Below are positions 26,467-36,066 of a stretch of DNA of 64,000 nucleotides, in pieces. The DNA lies in assembly GCA_965368185.1 (NCBI GenBank), contig CBDULZ010000002.1, forward strand, positions 65,613 through 129,612, in the 5' to 3' direction. Within the stretch, counting starts at the first letter, position 1; each line of letters starts with the position of its first letter. The notes under the pieces were generated by a model. It was not told the DNA's origin. It made no database searches and worked only from the letters and a program-made list of their open reading frames with translations. The position numbers were made by a program, and so were the translations under genes. This DNA comes from Kriegella sp965368185. Lineage in GTDB: Bacteria; Bacteroidota; Bacteroidia; Flavobacteriales; Flavobacteriaceae.

Positions 26467-26982
26467 CTAGAAATAGACCCGTACAAAGGGCATCCAAGCA
26501 TTGGCATAAATACTTTGGGTATCATCGTACAATACGTCATAGCGAATACCAAAAGTAACATTGCTATTGCTATATCCGATCCCTAAAAATAAGGCCGGAG
26601 ACCAATAATTCTTCTCTAGGGTGCCAAAACCCGTATCGAATGTCCTGTTGATTCGCAATTGTTCAAATTCCGCCGAGAATTGTAGGTAGGGCAACGGGTT
26701 GTATAGCGAGAGCACACTCCCTCCATAAGCCAAAAGCTTATCATCGTTAAATTTGGCATAGTTAAGATTAAGGCTCAGACCGCTGGCGAATTTATCGTTG
26801 AATTCATATATCGAACTTGGCGAAATAGAACCGTTAAATCCTCCATTGGTAAAACCAAGTCCGATACCTCCCCCAAACCGTACATTTTTCCAAAAGTCAT
26901 TTTTGCCATTGGGGTTTTGTGATGAACACAAAAGGGTCATGGATAGAAAAATAAAGCATAAAAAAACCTTTTTGTGATACAT
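26467..26982 (-). CDS. Small outer-membrane beta-barrel protein
   Basis: 171 residues from the ATG at 26982, giving a clean signal peptide (KKVFLCFIFLSMTLLCSS). The remainder alternates hydrophobic and polar residues with many aromatic and glycine positions (FGGGIGLGFTNGGF, LFLGIGYSNSNVTFGIRYDVLYDD) and ends in F, as expected of an outer-membrane beta-barrel of about eight strands. It is divergent from sucA; similar genes next to sucA in flavobacteria have been misnamed as alpha-ketoglutarate decarboxylase because of that position. Function unknown. Confidence 0.75.
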   Translation of the reverse strand: MYHKKVFLCFIFLSMTLLCSSQNPNGKNDFWKNVRFGGGIGLGFTNGGFNGSISPSSIYEFNDKFASGLSLNLNYAKFNDDKLLAYGGSVLSLYNPLPYLQFSAEFEQLRINRTFDTGFGTLEKNYWSPALFLGIGYSNSNVTFGIRYDVLYDDTQSIYANAWMPFVRVYF

Positions 26983-27137
26983 AGACTGTTTTTTAATCAA
27001 AATCTTTGATTTTTCCCATTATTGCTTACTAAGTTACATTCAGAAATGGTAAATGTTGTATTTTTGATTTTATTTTAATCAAATAGGCCCATGTTTATGT
27101 TATTAATAAACATGTGCAACAGTCATTAAAGTAGTCT

Positions 27138-29948
27138 ATGGACAAGTATTCTTTTTTAAATACCGCGCATACTTCTTTTTTTGCGGAGTTATACGATAAA
27201 TATCTCAAAAATCCCGATAGCGTTGAGCCTAGCTGGCGAGCCTTTTTTCAAGGATTCGATTTTGGTATGGAAAGCTCATTGGAGGAGTTGGATCTTTCTT
27301 CGCAAAATGGCATGGTGACCATAGCCAATGGAGATCAGGTTCAAATGCCCCAGTCATTGCAAAAAGAATTCCAGGTTATTCGGTTGATCGATGGGTATCG
27401 AAGTCGTGGTCATTTGTTTACTAAAACCAATCCGGTTCGGGATAGAAGGCAATATACTCCCACCCTGGATCTCGAAAATTTTGGACTATCGGAGGCTGAT
27501 TTGGACACGGTTTTCAATGCTGGCGAAATCATCGGCATAGGATCGAACATCCTACGGGAAATTATAAAACACCTACAAAGTATTTATTGTGATGCCATTG
27601 GGGTAGAGTATATGTACATTCGTACTCCTGAACGTATTGCATGGATACAAAATTGGCTGAATGTAAACGACAATCACCCGAAGTATGATGCGGATCGGAA
27701 AAAATATATTTTAAAGAAACTTAACCAAGCCGTTTCCTTTGAAGGTTTTTTGCATACTAAGTATGTAGGTCAAAAACGTTTTTCCCTAGAGGGTAACGAG
27801 TCTTTGATTCCCGCTTTGGATGTAGTCGTTGAACGGGCTGCCGAAATGGGTGTTGAGCAATTTGTTATGGGCATGGCCCATAGAGGGAGACTCAATGTTT
27901 TGACCAATATTTTCGGAAAGGCGGCTAAGGATATTTTCAGCGAGTTTGATGGTAAAGATTATGAGCAGGAGATCTTTGACGGTGATGTAAAGTACCATTT
28001 GGGTTGGACTTCAGAGCGAAAGACCAACAACGGTAACAAAATCAAGATGAATATTGCTCCAAACCCTTCCCATTTGGAAACCGTCGGTGCCGTAGTGGAA
28101 GGTATAGCAAGAGCGAAGCAAGATGCACATTTTCCCGAAGATTTTTCCAAGGTGTTGCCGATTATAGTTCATGGTGATGCGGCAATTGCAGGGCAAGGCT
28201 TAGTGTACGAGGTCGTTCAAATGGCCAATTTAGATGGCTATAAGACCAATGGAACAATACATTTGGTGGTTAACAATCAAATTGGCTTTACAACCAATTA
28301 TTTAGACGCGCGAACTTCTACCTACTGCACTGATGTGGGCAAAGTAACTTTGAGCCCCGTGCTTCATGTTAATGCCGATGATGTTGAAGCCGTAGTACAT
28401 GCTTCACTGTTTGCGTTGGAATATCGCATGCGTTTTAACCGTGATGTCTTTCTTGATTTGTTAGGATATAGAAAATACGGGCATAACGAAGGTGATGAGC
28501 CACGATTTACGCAGCCAAAATTATACAAGGCTATTGCCAAACACAAGAACCCAAGGGATATCTATGCCGAACGATTGCTTGCGGAGGGAGTTATCGAAGA
28601 GGGTTATGTAAAGCATTTGGAGGATGAATATAAAGCCTCTTTGGAGGAAGAGTTGGAAGATTCTCGAAAAGAAGACAAGACTGAAATCACTCCTTTTATG
28701 GCCGATGAATGGAGCGGATTTGAAAATGTAAGGGAGTGGGAAATGATGGATCCTGTCGACACTACTTACGATAAGAAAAAGTTGACGGCCATTGCCAAGG
28801 TCATTACTGAACTCCCAAAGGACAAAAAATTCTTAAGAAAGGTCGAGAAATTGGTGGGTGATCGAAAAAAGATGTTCTTCGAGACAAATAAATTAGATTG
28901 GGCCATGGGCGAACTGTTGGCCTATGGCACTTTATTGGAGGAAGGTTTCGGAGTTCGTATGTCAGGCCAAGATGTCGAACGGGGTACTTTCTCGCATCGA
29001 CATGCCGTAATGAAGGTCGAAGAGAGCGAAGAGGAAATTTTACTGTTGAACAGAATTTCCGATCAACAGGGGCAATTTCAAATTTACAATTCCCTATTGT
29101 CGGAATACGGAGTTGTAGGGTTTGATTACGGCTATGCGATGGCGAGTCCGAATACCTTGACCATATGGGAAGCACAGTTTGGCGATTTTAGCAATGGTGC
29201 CCAGATAATGATTGATCAGTATATTTCTGCAGCCGAAGACAAATGGAAGCTCCAGAACGGTTTGGTCATGTTGTTGCCGCACGGTTACGAAGGGCAGGGT
29301 GCCGAGCATTCTTCCGCCCGCATGGAACGTTATTTGCAATTGTGCGCTCGAGATAATATGTATGTAGCGGATGTTTCGACCCCGGCACAAATGTTCCACA
29401 TCTTGCGAAGACAATTGAAGGTGAATTTTAGAAAACCGTTGATTATATTCACGCCAAAGAGTTTGTTGCGGCATCCAAAAGCCGTTTCGACCGTCGATGA
29501 GTTGGCTACAGGAAGATTTCAAGCGGTTATCGATGATGGTCTGGCCGATGTTAAGAAAGTTAAATCAGTAGTTTTCTGTACCGGTAAATTTTATTACGAT
29601 TTATTGGCGGTTCAAGAAGATCAAAATCGTGAAGATGTGGCGTTGGTCAGGGTAGAACAGTTGTTTCCATTACCGTCTGATCTGATGAACGAGGTAATTG
29701 AAAAATATGTGAACGCCGATGATCTGGTATGGGCACAAGAAGAGCCTCGTAATATGGGGGCTTGGAGTCATTTAATGATGCATTATAAAGATGCCAATAG
29801 GTTTAGGGTAGCTTCACGAAGATTTTATGCGTCACCTGCTGCCGGTAGCGCAGTTCGTTCGAAGCGGCGTCATCAACAGGTTATCGATTATGTTTTCGAT
29901 AAAACAAAGGATAATATGACGCGACCAAAAAGCAGTGATACTCAATGA
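27138..29948 (+). CDS. sucA: 2-oxoglutarate dehydrogenase E1 component
   Basis: 936 residues. An N-terminal lipoyl-partner segment (SFLNTAHTSFFAELYDKYLKNP) leads to the thiamine-diphosphate half (MGMAHRGRLNVLTNIFGK; HGDAAIAGQGLVYE) and the transketolase-like half (GQDVERGTFSHRHAV; LLPHGYEGQGAEHSSAR). It decarboxylates 2-oxoglutarate in the TCA cycle. A TATTTTTG box at 27059-27066 is a possible -7 promoter element. The stop overlaps the start of the next gene by four bases (ATGA). Confidence 0.96.
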   Translation: MDKYSFLNTAHTSFFAELYDKYLKNPDSVEPSWRAFFQGFDFGMESSLEELDLSSQNGMVTIANGDQVQMPQSLQKEFQVIRLIDGYRSRGHLFTKTNPVRDRRQYTPTLDLENFGLSEADLDTVFNAGEIIGIGSNILREIIKHLQSIYCDAIGVEYMYIRTPERIAWIQNWLNVNDNHPKYDADRKKYILKKLNQAVSFEGFLHTKYVGQKRFSLEGNESLIPALDVVVERAAEMGVEQFVMGMAHRGRLNVLTNIFGKAAKDIFSEFDGKDYEQEIFDGDVKYHLGWTSERKTNNGNKIKMNIAPNPSHLETVGAVVEGIARAKQDAHFPEDFSKVLPIIVHGDAAIAGQGLVYEVVQMANLDGYKTNGTIHLVVNNQIGFTTNYLDARTSTYCTDVGKVTLSPVLHVNADDVEAVVHASLFALEYRMRFNRDVFLDLLGYRKYGHNEGDEPRFTQPKLYKAIAKHKNPRDIYAERLLAEGVIEEGYVKHLEDEYKASLEEELEDSRKEDKTEITPFMADEWSGFENVREWEMMDPVDTTYDKKKLTAIAKVITELPKDKKFLRKVEKLVGDRKKMFFETNKLDWAMGELLAYGTLLEEGFGVRMSGQDVERGTFSHRHAVMKVEESEEEILLLNRISDQQGQFQIYNSLLSEYGVVGFDYGYAMASPNTLTIWEAQFGDFSNGAQIMIDQYISAAEDKWKLQNGLVMLLPHGYEGQGAEHSSARMERYLQLCARDNMYVADVSTPAQMFHILRRQLKVNFRKPLIIFTPKSLLRHPKAVSTVDELATGRFQAVIDDGLADVKKVKSVVFCTGKFYYDLLAVQEDQNREDVALVRVEQLFPLPSDLMNEVIEKYVNADDLVWAQEEPRNMGAWSHLMMHYKDANRFRVASRRFYASPAAGSAVRSKRRHQQVIDYVFDKTKDNMTRPKSSDTQ

Positions 29949-30937
29949 TAAAGTTTTTTTTCATAGTATTATGTTCTTCGATTTTGTCAGTTTTTTCACA
30001 AGATGAGCAGGCAAACTATGCAGGTGTGGCTGCAGAGTTCAAATCACTCTACAACGGAGGCAACTATGAAGGTATTTTTGATTTGTTTGATATAAATATG
30101 AAAAAGGCGCTCCCAAGGCAAAAGACCGTTCGTTTTTTTACCGAAAATGTAAACGGTATCATGGGGGAAATTAAATATATGCAGTTTCACGGACTAAAAC
30201 AAGGTGCACATATTTATAGAACCAGTTTTGATCGAGCAATTGCTGACGTGTTGATTTCGTTGGATGCTAAAAACAATGTTAATGGACTTTATATCACCCC
30301 TCCGAAATCCCTGGATATGCCAATTTTGGAGCGGAATAGTACTGAAATGATATTGCCCTTTAAGGAAGAGTGGTTTGTTTATTGGGGAGGCACCACGTTA
30401 GAGCAAAATTACCATGTGTCGGAAGTAAGCCAGCAATACGCTTACGACTTCCTGATGGTCCAAAATGGTGCTTCATATTCGGGAGATGCCATGCGCAATG
30501 AAAGCTATTTTGTCTTTGGAAAGGAAATTATCGCACCTTGCGATGCCAAAGTGGCAAAAGTTATCAGCGGAATTCCGGATAATGTACCGGGTGAGACGAA
30601 TCCTAGGCAACTGACAGGAAATACCGTAGTTTTGGAAACATTGAATAACGAATATGTTCTTTTGGCGCACTTGAAAGACAGGTCAATAGTGGTTCGCGAA
30701 GGGCAATTTGTGAAGCAAGGAGAATTACTGGGGCTTTGTGGAAATTCTGGGAATTCAACAGAGCCACATTTGCATTTGAGTTTACAGAATACAGTTGATA
30801 TGGAAGCATCCACGGGTGCAAAGCTATATTTCGGATCCATTGTGGTCAATGGAGAAGATAGGGAAGATTACCTTCCGATAAAGGAAGATTTTATTAAAAA
30901 TAACGAGAAGATAACACAGCAAATAATAAGCGAATGA
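29945..30937 (+). CDS. Exported M23-like peptidase with DUF3887-like N-domain
   Basis: 330 residues with a signal peptide (KFFFIVLCSSILSVFS). Residues about 25-115 resemble DUF3887; residues 150-290 are an M23/LytM fold with AHLKD (H242), GNSGNSTEPHLHLSLQ (H275, H277) and D168. The first zinc ligand motif H-x3-D is altered: Q-Q-Y-A-Y-D stands there, with H157 a few residues earlier as a possible substitute. It might be an active peptidoglycan or peptide hydrolase or a degenerate one. Start and stop both overlap neighbours by ATGA, tying it translationally to sucA and sucB. Confidence 0.85.
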   Translation: MIKFFFIVLCSSILSVFSQDEQANYAGVAAEFKSLYNGGNYEGIFDLFDINMKKALPRQKTVRFFTENVNGIMGEIKYMQFHGLKQGAHIYRTSFDRAIADVLISLDAKNNVNGLYITPPKSLDMPILERNSTEMILPFKEEWFVYWGGTTLEQNYHVSEVSQQYAYDFLMVQNGASYSGDAMRNESYFVFGKEIIAPCDAKVAKVISGIPDNVPGETNPRQLTGNTVVLETLNNEYVLLAHLKDRSIVVREGQFVKQGELLGLCGNSGNSTEPHLHLSLQNTVDMEASTGAKLYFGSIVVNGEDREDYLPIKEDFIKNNEKITQQIISE

Positions 30938-32181
30938 TTTTAGAAATGAAAGTTCCCTCTCCGGGAGAGTCGATAACAGAGGTAGAGATTGCAGAATGGT
31001 TGGTGCAAGATGGGGATTATGTTGAAAAAGATCAGGCTATTGCCGAAGTCGATTCCGATAAGGCGACCTTGGAATTACCTGCTGAAGAAAGTGGTACCAT
31101 AACCCTAAAGGCGGAAGAAGGTGATGCCGTAGCCGTTGGAGCTGTTGTCTGCTTGATCGACACTAGCGCGAAAAAGCCCGATGCAGCAGGTGATGAGGGT
31201 TCAGGCGATGCTGCCGAAAAAGATTTGGCGAAAGATAAAGCTAAGGAAGAAAAAAAGAGCGAAAGCGAAAAAGCGCCACAGCCTCCACAAGCAAAAGAAA
31301 CGTATGCTTCGGGTACTGCTTCTCCCGCCGCTAAAAAGATATTGACTGAAAAGGGAATCGACGCATCGGCTGTGAAAGGTTCCGGAAAAGATGGTCGAAT
31401 CACCAAAGACGATGCGGTAAATGCGGTTCCTTCGATGGGTACACCTACCGGTGGGAATAGGGGAGAAACCCGCTCGAAGCTTTCTATGCTGCGACGTAAA
31501 GTTGCTGAACGTCTAGTTTCCGCCAAGAACGAAACTGCGATGCTTACCACTTTCAATGAGGTCGATATGTCTCCAATATTTGAACTGAGAAAGCAATACA
31601 AAGATGCGTTTAAAGAAAAGCATGGCGTAAGTCTGGGCTTTATGTCATTCTTTACCAAAGCTGTTGTTAGGGCCTTGGATTTATATCCTTCGGTCAATTC
31701 AATGATTGATGGTAAGGAAATGATCTCTTATGATTTCTGTGATATTAGTATAGCGGTTTCCGGCCCTAAGGGGCTAATGGTGCCCGTAATCCGAAATGCA
31801 GAAAATCTAACCTTTAGGGGGGTAGAAGCGGAGGTAAAACGGTTGGCTATCCGTGCTCGCGAAGGTGAAATTACTGTTGATGAAATGACCGGTGGTACAT
31901 TTACCATCACCAATGGAGGCGTATTCGGTTCAATGTTGTCGACGCCAATAATCAATCCGCCACAAAGTGCCATTTTAGGAATGCACAATATTGTTGAGCG
32001 GCCTATTGCCAAGAATGGGGCAATCGCTATTGCTCCTATAATGTATGTTGCCCTTTCTTACGATCACCGAATTATTGATGGTAAAGAGTCAGTCGGCTTT
32101 TTGGTCGCGGTCAAAGAGGCTTTGGAAAGCCCTGAAGAGTTGTTGATGGACAACAATGTGAAAAAAGCTTTGGAAATGTAG
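30934..32181 (+). CDS. sucB: Dihydrolipoamide succinyltransferase (E2 of 2-oxoglutarate dehydrogenase)
   Basis: 415 residues. A lipoyl domain with the modified lysine K43 in EVDSDKATLE, an Ala/Lys/Glu-rich linker, a peripheral-subunit-binding region (SPAAKKILTEKGID), and a catalytic domain ending in SYDHRIIDG with H378 and D382. It transfers succinyl groups to coenzyme A. Starts by ATGA overlap with the M23-like gene and ends before a terminator. Confidence 0.96.
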   Translation: MILEMKVPSPGESITEVEIAEWLVQDGDYVEKDQAIAEVDSDKATLELPAEESGTITLKAEEGDAVAVGAVVCLIDTSAKKPDAAGDEGSGDAAEKDLAKDKAKEEKKSESEKAPQPPQAKETYASGTASPAAKKILTEKGIDASAVKGSGKDGRITKDDAVNAVPSMGTPTGGNRGETRSKLSMLRRKVAERLVSAKNETAMLTTFNEVDMSPIFELRKQYKDAFKEKHGVSLGFMSFFTKAVVRALDLYPSVNSMIDGKEMISYDFCDISIAVSGPKGLMVPVIRNAENLTFRGVEAEVKRLAIRAREGEITVDEMTGGTFTITNGGVFGSMLSTPIINPPQSAILGMHNIVERPIAKNGAIAIAPIMYVALSYDHRIIDGKESVGFLVAVKEALESPEELLMDNNVKKALEM

Positions 32182-32190
32182 ATTATCCTG

Positions 32191-32223
32191 ACCTGTCAGG
32201 TTGTTCAATCTGACAGGTTTTTA
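32191..32223 (+). terminator. Rho-independent terminator after sucB
   Basis: ACCTGTCAG (32191-32199) pairs with CTGACAGGT (32210-32218) around a 10-base loop and is followed by five T residues. Confidence 0.85.
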
Positions 32224-32284
32224 ATATAGGTCGTGGGTACTTTATAATTCGAAAAAAGGATGTATTTCCTATCGACTTTAAAAA

Positions 32285-32728
32285 CTATTTCTTCTTTAAG
32301 TATACACAACTTTTGTCATAATCGATAATGGCCCTTGTCTTCTTAAGTACATCGGCCCCGATGATACCATCAACAGGCATTGCCTTATGAATCGTCAGTG
32401 CTTCGTTGACGTGGACCAGGTCGAATAGTACAATTTTTAGTTTCTTCTTTTTCCAATCACCAATTTCGATACTATTTTTGGTAGATACCAAAGTTTCCAT
32501 GTTTGTGGCCCCGGCACCTGCCGCTTTAATTTTTGACTCTTTTGAGGTAAGGTTGAACAATTCAATTTTGTCGAACCCGACACAGGTATTCGATGCCCCG
32601 GTATCTAAAATAAATCGGCCTTTTACACCATTTATTTTGGCCATGATCTCGAAATGGTTTGTACCTGTCAATACTAGGGGAATTTTAATGTAGTTTTTCT
32701 TTTTCAGAAATTTTTTAAGGGAAGTCAT
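32285..32728 (-). CDS. Retropepsin-like aspartyl protease, single domain
   Basis: 147 residues. The active-site motif LDTGAS (D42) and a later hydrophobic VDGIIGADVLKK flap/dimer region match the bacterial clan AA single-domain aspartic proteases, which dimerise as retroviral proteases do. There is no signal peptide; N-terminal lysines suggest a cytoplasmic or peripheral protein. It stands alone between sucB and tatD, convergent with sucB. Target unknown. Confidence 0.85.
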   Translation of the reverse strand: MTSLKKFLKKKNYIKIPLVLTGTNHFEIMAKINGVKGRFILDTGASNTCVGFDKIELFNLTSKESKIKAAGAGATNMETLVSTKNSIEIGDWKKKKLKIVLFDLVHVNEALTIHKAMPVDGIIGADVLKKTRAIIDYDKSCVYLKKK

Positions 32729-32945
32729 ACGGTCTAATCTTGATGTAAAGATACCGCTTTTGTCGATCGTTCGAATTAAAAATGATGTTGACTAATGCTA
32801 CTTTTGGAGAAACCTTATAAAGGTACGAATGTGTGTATCCAAATCTCTTTGAACTTGAACCGTTACCAACCTACATTGGTTTGGCGACGGCTTTCGGCAT
32901 TTTTATTAAATGTCGATTTTGATGTCCAAAAACGAGATATAAACT

Positions 32946-32953
32946 TATTTTTG
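32946..32953 (+). promoter_or_regulatory. -7 element directly before tatD
   Basis: TATTTTTG stands only five bases before the ATG at 32958. A TTG at 32919-32921 is 24 bases away, slightly longer than the usual 17-23. If used, the transcript would be leaderless or nearly so. Confidence 0.4.
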
Positions 32954-32957
32954 CCCC

Positions 32958-33725
32958 ATGACAATAACAGATACCCATACACATTTATATAGTGAGGCCT
33001 TTGACGGGGATCGCGATCAAGTAATTAAAAAAGCCATTGCGAATGGTGTTGAGCGTTTTTTTATCCCGGCTATTGATTCTACCTATACGCAGTCAATGCT
33101 GGATCTTGAGCAAGCATATCCCGCTCATATGTTTTTGATGATGGGGTTGCACCCAACTCATGTAAAAGAGAATTATTTAGATGAGTTGAAACATATGGAG
33201 GAGATGCTCTCAAGCCGGAAGTTTTATGCCGTTGGCGAAATCGGGGTTGACCTTTATTGGGATAAAACCTTTCTGCCGCAACAACAAGACGCCTTTACAC
33301 GACAAATCAAATTGGCCAAAAAACATAAATTGCCTATTGTAATACACTGCCGTGACGCCTTTGACGAAATTTTTGAAATTTTGGAGAAGGAAGAAGGCGA
33401 TGATTTATTCGGAATTTTTCACTGTTTTACGGGAACAATCGAGCAAGCTAGAAAAGCAATATCCTATAATATGAAATTGGGTATTGGCGGAGTGGTCACT
33501 TTCAAAAATGGTAAAATCGATACTTTTCTTAATAAAGTGGATTTAAAACATATTGTTTTGGAAACTGATTCACCGTACCTGGCACCTGCACCGTACAGGG
33601 GTAAACGGAATGAAAGTAGCTATATCATCGAAGTGTTGGAAAAACTATCCTCTATATATGGTCTAAGTCCGGAGGATGTCGCTAAAGCTACCACAGAAAA
33701 TTCCAAAACTGTTTTTGGTGTTTAA
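32958..33725 (+). CDS. TatD family metal-dependent hydrolase
   Basis: 255 residues, full length. Metal ligands of the TIM barrel are visible in order: TDTHTHLYS, GEIGVDLYWD, IHCRDAFDE, FHCFTGT and ETDSPYLAP. TatD-type enzymes are magnesium-dependent nucleases (3'-5' exonuclease in DNA repair) or related hydrolases; some act on D-aminoacyl-tRNA. Cytoplasmic. 130 bases upstream of ansA, same direction. Confidence 0.92.
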   Translation: MTITDTHTHLYSEAFDGDRDQVIKKAIANGVERFFIPAIDSTYTQSMLDLEQAYPAHMFLMMGLHPTHVKENYLDELKHMEEMLSSRKFYAVGEIGVDLYWDKTFLPQQQDAFTRQIKLAKKHKLPIVIHCRDAFDEIFEILEKEEGDDLFGIFHCFTGTIEQARKAISYNMKLGIGGVVTFKNGKIDTFLNKVDLKHIVLETDSPYLAPAPYRGKRNESSYIIEVLEKLSSIYGLSPEDVAKATTENSKTVFGV

Positions 33726-33854
33726 CCGAGATTCCTCCAAGGGCTGAAATTTGAACAGACCTAATTTGAGTAGAAAATAGGTCGAGTTTCTTCCTGACCA
33801 CTATGTTTAATTTTTGAAATCTTGGCTTGCAAAGTATATATAAAAAGTAAAACT

Positions 33855-34889
33855 ATGACATCGAAACCAGAAGCGAAAATTTTACTCATTTATACAGGAG
33901 GTACCATAGGTATGGTCAAGGACTATGATTCAGGTGCTCTAAAGGCTTTCAATTTTAACAAACTGTTAAAAAATATACCGGAATTAAGTCAACTAAATTG
34001 TACGATAGATAGCATTTCATTCGAAATACCTATAGATTCTTCGAATATGAGCCCGGTTCATTGGGCAAATATTGCTGGCATGATCGAAGATCATTATGAA
34101 AGTCATGACGGTTTTGTAATCTTGCACGGGAGTGATACGATGGCTTATTCGGCATCGGCATTAAGCTTTATGCTTGAAAATCTAACAAAACCTGTAATCT
34201 TTACAGGATCTCAATTGCCTATCGGGGATTTACGGACTGATGCCAAAGAAAACTTGATAACCTCGATACAAATTGCGGCTTTAAGGGAAAAAGGCAGACC
34301 TGTTGTTCAAGAGGTGGGCCTCTATTTTGAATATAAACTGTATAGGGCCAACCGAACAACAAAAATAAATGCTGAACATTTTCAGGCATTTGCTTCAATG
34401 AACTATCCACCGTTGGCCGAGTCGGGAGTGCATTTAAAAGTCTATCAAGAATATTTACTAAGACCTAATCCAGGAAAAAAACTGAAAGTCCATAAACATA
34501 TGGATACCCATGTTGCCGTGTTAAAGCTGTTCCCTGGCTTGTCAAGGGCAGTTCTAGCGGGTGTGCTTCAAATTCCCGATTTAAAGGCACTGATTTTAGA
34601 AACTTACGGGGCGGGAAATGCTCCGAACGAAAAGTGGCTGACCGTCGAGTTGGAAAGTGCAAAAAAAAAGGGAATACATATTGTCAATGTAACACAATGT
34701 TCGGGAGGTAGTGTAATGATGGGACAGTACGAGACAAGTCAGCAATTGAAAAAGTTGAAAGTTATTGATGGTAAGGATATTACGACAGAAGCAGCCGTAG
34801 CCAAGCTCATGTATCTCTTGGGGAACAATGTGTCATTTAAATTGTTCAAGACCGTATTTGAAACTTCATTGAGGGGAGAAATGAATTAA
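33855..34889 (+). CDS. ansA: Type I (cytoplasmic) L-asparaginase
   Basis: 344 residues from the ATG at 33855; an in-frame TTG 33 bases upstream is less likely. The catalytic threonine T14 lies in IYTGGTIGM and the second site T95-D94 in HGSDTMAYSAS; FTGSQLPIGDLRTDAKEN carries the third part. It hydrolyses asparagine to aspartate and ammonia. Lack of a signal peptide supports the type I enzyme. A hydrophobic C-terminal half with normal length; no anomaly. Confidence 0.93.
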   Translation: MTSKPEAKILLIYTGGTIGMVKDYDSGALKAFNFNKLLKNIPELSQLNCTIDSISFEIPIDSSNMSPVHWANIAGMIEDHYESHDGFVILHGSDTMAYSASALSFMLENLTKPVIFTGSQLPIGDLRTDAKENLITSIQIAALREKGRPVVQEVGLYFEYKLYRANRTTKINAEHFQAFASMNYPPLAESGVHLKVYQEYLLRPNPGKKLKVHKHMDTHVAVLKLFPGLSRAVLAGVLQIPDLKALILETYGAGNAPNEKWLTVELESAKKKGIHIVNVTQCSGGSVMMGQYETSQQLKKLKVIDGKDITTEAAVAKLMYLLGNNVSFKLFKTVFETSLRGEMN

Positions 34890-34959
34890 AAATAGTTTGG
34901 TTAAATTTTATTAACCAATAATTTTTTCGTTATTTGGGCACCCCATTAAGGGCTTGATT

Positions 34960-35047
34960 AGAGAGGTGGCCGAGTGGTCGAAGGCGCACGCCTGGAAAGT
35001 GTGTATACACCAAAAGTGTATCGAGGGTTCGAATCCCTTCCTCTCTG
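34960..35047 (+). tRNA. tRNA-Ser (anticodon GGA)
   Basis: An 88-base cloverleaf: acceptor AGAGAGG (34960-34966) pairs with CCTCTCT (35040-35046), discriminator G at 35047, D-arm GCC...GGC, anticodon stem CACGC/GTGTG with loop CTGGAAA (anticodon GGA), a long variable arm typical of serine tRNAs, and a T-arm with GGTTCGAATCC. The CCA end is not encoded. The DNA on both sides up to ansA and the exbB-like gene shows no other feature. Confidence 0.97.
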
Positions 35048-35293
35048 CGAAGACAAAGGAGTTTGAAATTGATTGTCTAGGATCATTTGTTATAAAATTT
35101 TTGGTTTTTGATTTTTAATTATTTACGGAGTTGGCCGTAAGTCGGAACTTTTTTTGAATTCATGTTATCTTAGTGGCGATATAAGGGCTTATCTTTGGTA
35201 ACCCTTGATTTCCGCAACGAAGTTTTACTTTTTTTATTGCAATTTTTTTTTATCTTTAACCCTATTAACTAATCTAATTTAAGTTTGAAAGAA

Positions 35294-36043
35294 ATGAAAA
35301 GATTATTCTCTATCCTGGCTGTAGCTGGGTTATTTGTGGCAGGTACAAATACAGTAAGTGCAAATATGACTTCAGCAGTTATGGTTTTGCAGGATGCGGC
35401 TCCAGAAGCTGAGAAAGGCTTTACGCAGGTTTTAAAGGAAATGTTCATTCAAGGTGGTGCAGGTTTCATGGGCATCGTACTTTTATGTTTGATTCTGGGC
35501 TTGGCAGTGGCTATTGAAAGAATTATTTATTTAAACTTGGCCAGTACCAATACGTCTAAGTTAAAGCAGCAAGTTGAAGATGCTTTGGCCTCAGGCGGTG
35601 TAGAAGCGGCTAAAGAAGTGTGCCGAAACACTAAAGGTCCTGTTGCATCCATCTACTACCAAGGTTTGGATAGAGCTGGTGAGAGCATCGACTCCGCCGA
35701 AAAAGCGGTTGTTGCTTACGGAGGTGTTCAAATGGGTCGATTGGAAAAGAACGTTTCTTGGCTGTCATTGTTTATCGCTATTGCGCCGATGCTTGGTTTC
35801 ATGGGTACGGTAATCGGTATGATTCAGGCCTTCCAGAAAATTAGTGCAGTTGGTAACTTGAGTGCATCGCTTATCGCAGGTGATATTCAGGTGGCGTTAT
35901 TGACAACGGTATTCGGTCTTATTGTGGCTATCATACTTCAAATCTTCTATAACTATATCATTGCAAAAATTGATAGTATTGTAAATGATATGGAAGATTC
36001 ATCAATCGTTTTGATTGATATGTTGGTAGACCATAAAAAATAA
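35294..36043 (+). CDS. MotA/TolQ/ExbB proton-channel protein
   Basis: 249 residues from the ATG at 35294. A cleavable or uncleaved signal segment, then three membrane helices with the ExbB pattern: GFMGIVLLCLILGLAVAIERI, later APMLGFMGTVIGMIQAF and LLTTVFGLIVAIILQIFYNY. It uses the proton gradient to energise outer-membrane receptors together with ExbD proteins. First gene of a four-gene operon (ExbB-like, small membrane protein, two ExbD-like). A TATCTTTA box at 35251-35258 is a poor -7 match. Confidence 0.9.
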   Translation: MKRLFSILAVAGLFVAGTNTVSANMTSAVMVLQDAAPEAEKGFTQVLKEMFIQGGAGFMGIVLLCLILGLAVAIERIIYLNLASTNTSKLKQQVEDALASGGVEAAKEVCRNTKGPVASIYYQGLDRAGESIDSAEKAVVAYGGVQMGRLEKNVSWLSLFIAIAPMLGFMGTVIGMIQAFQKISAVGNLSASLIAGDIQVALLTTVFGLIVAIILQIFYNYIIAKIDSIVNDMEDSSIVLIDMLVDHKK

Positions 36044-36066
36044 GTCGGACTCAATAATACAAAATC

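Noticed and set aside
31032..31697. Long open frame on the minus strand opposite sucB
   Set aside because: A mirror of the codon pattern in the Ala/Lys/Glu-rich linker of sucB; the plus-strand gene is certain.
33822..33854. Upstream TTG start for ansA
   Set aside because: The known N-terminus of the family begins close to the ATG at 33855.
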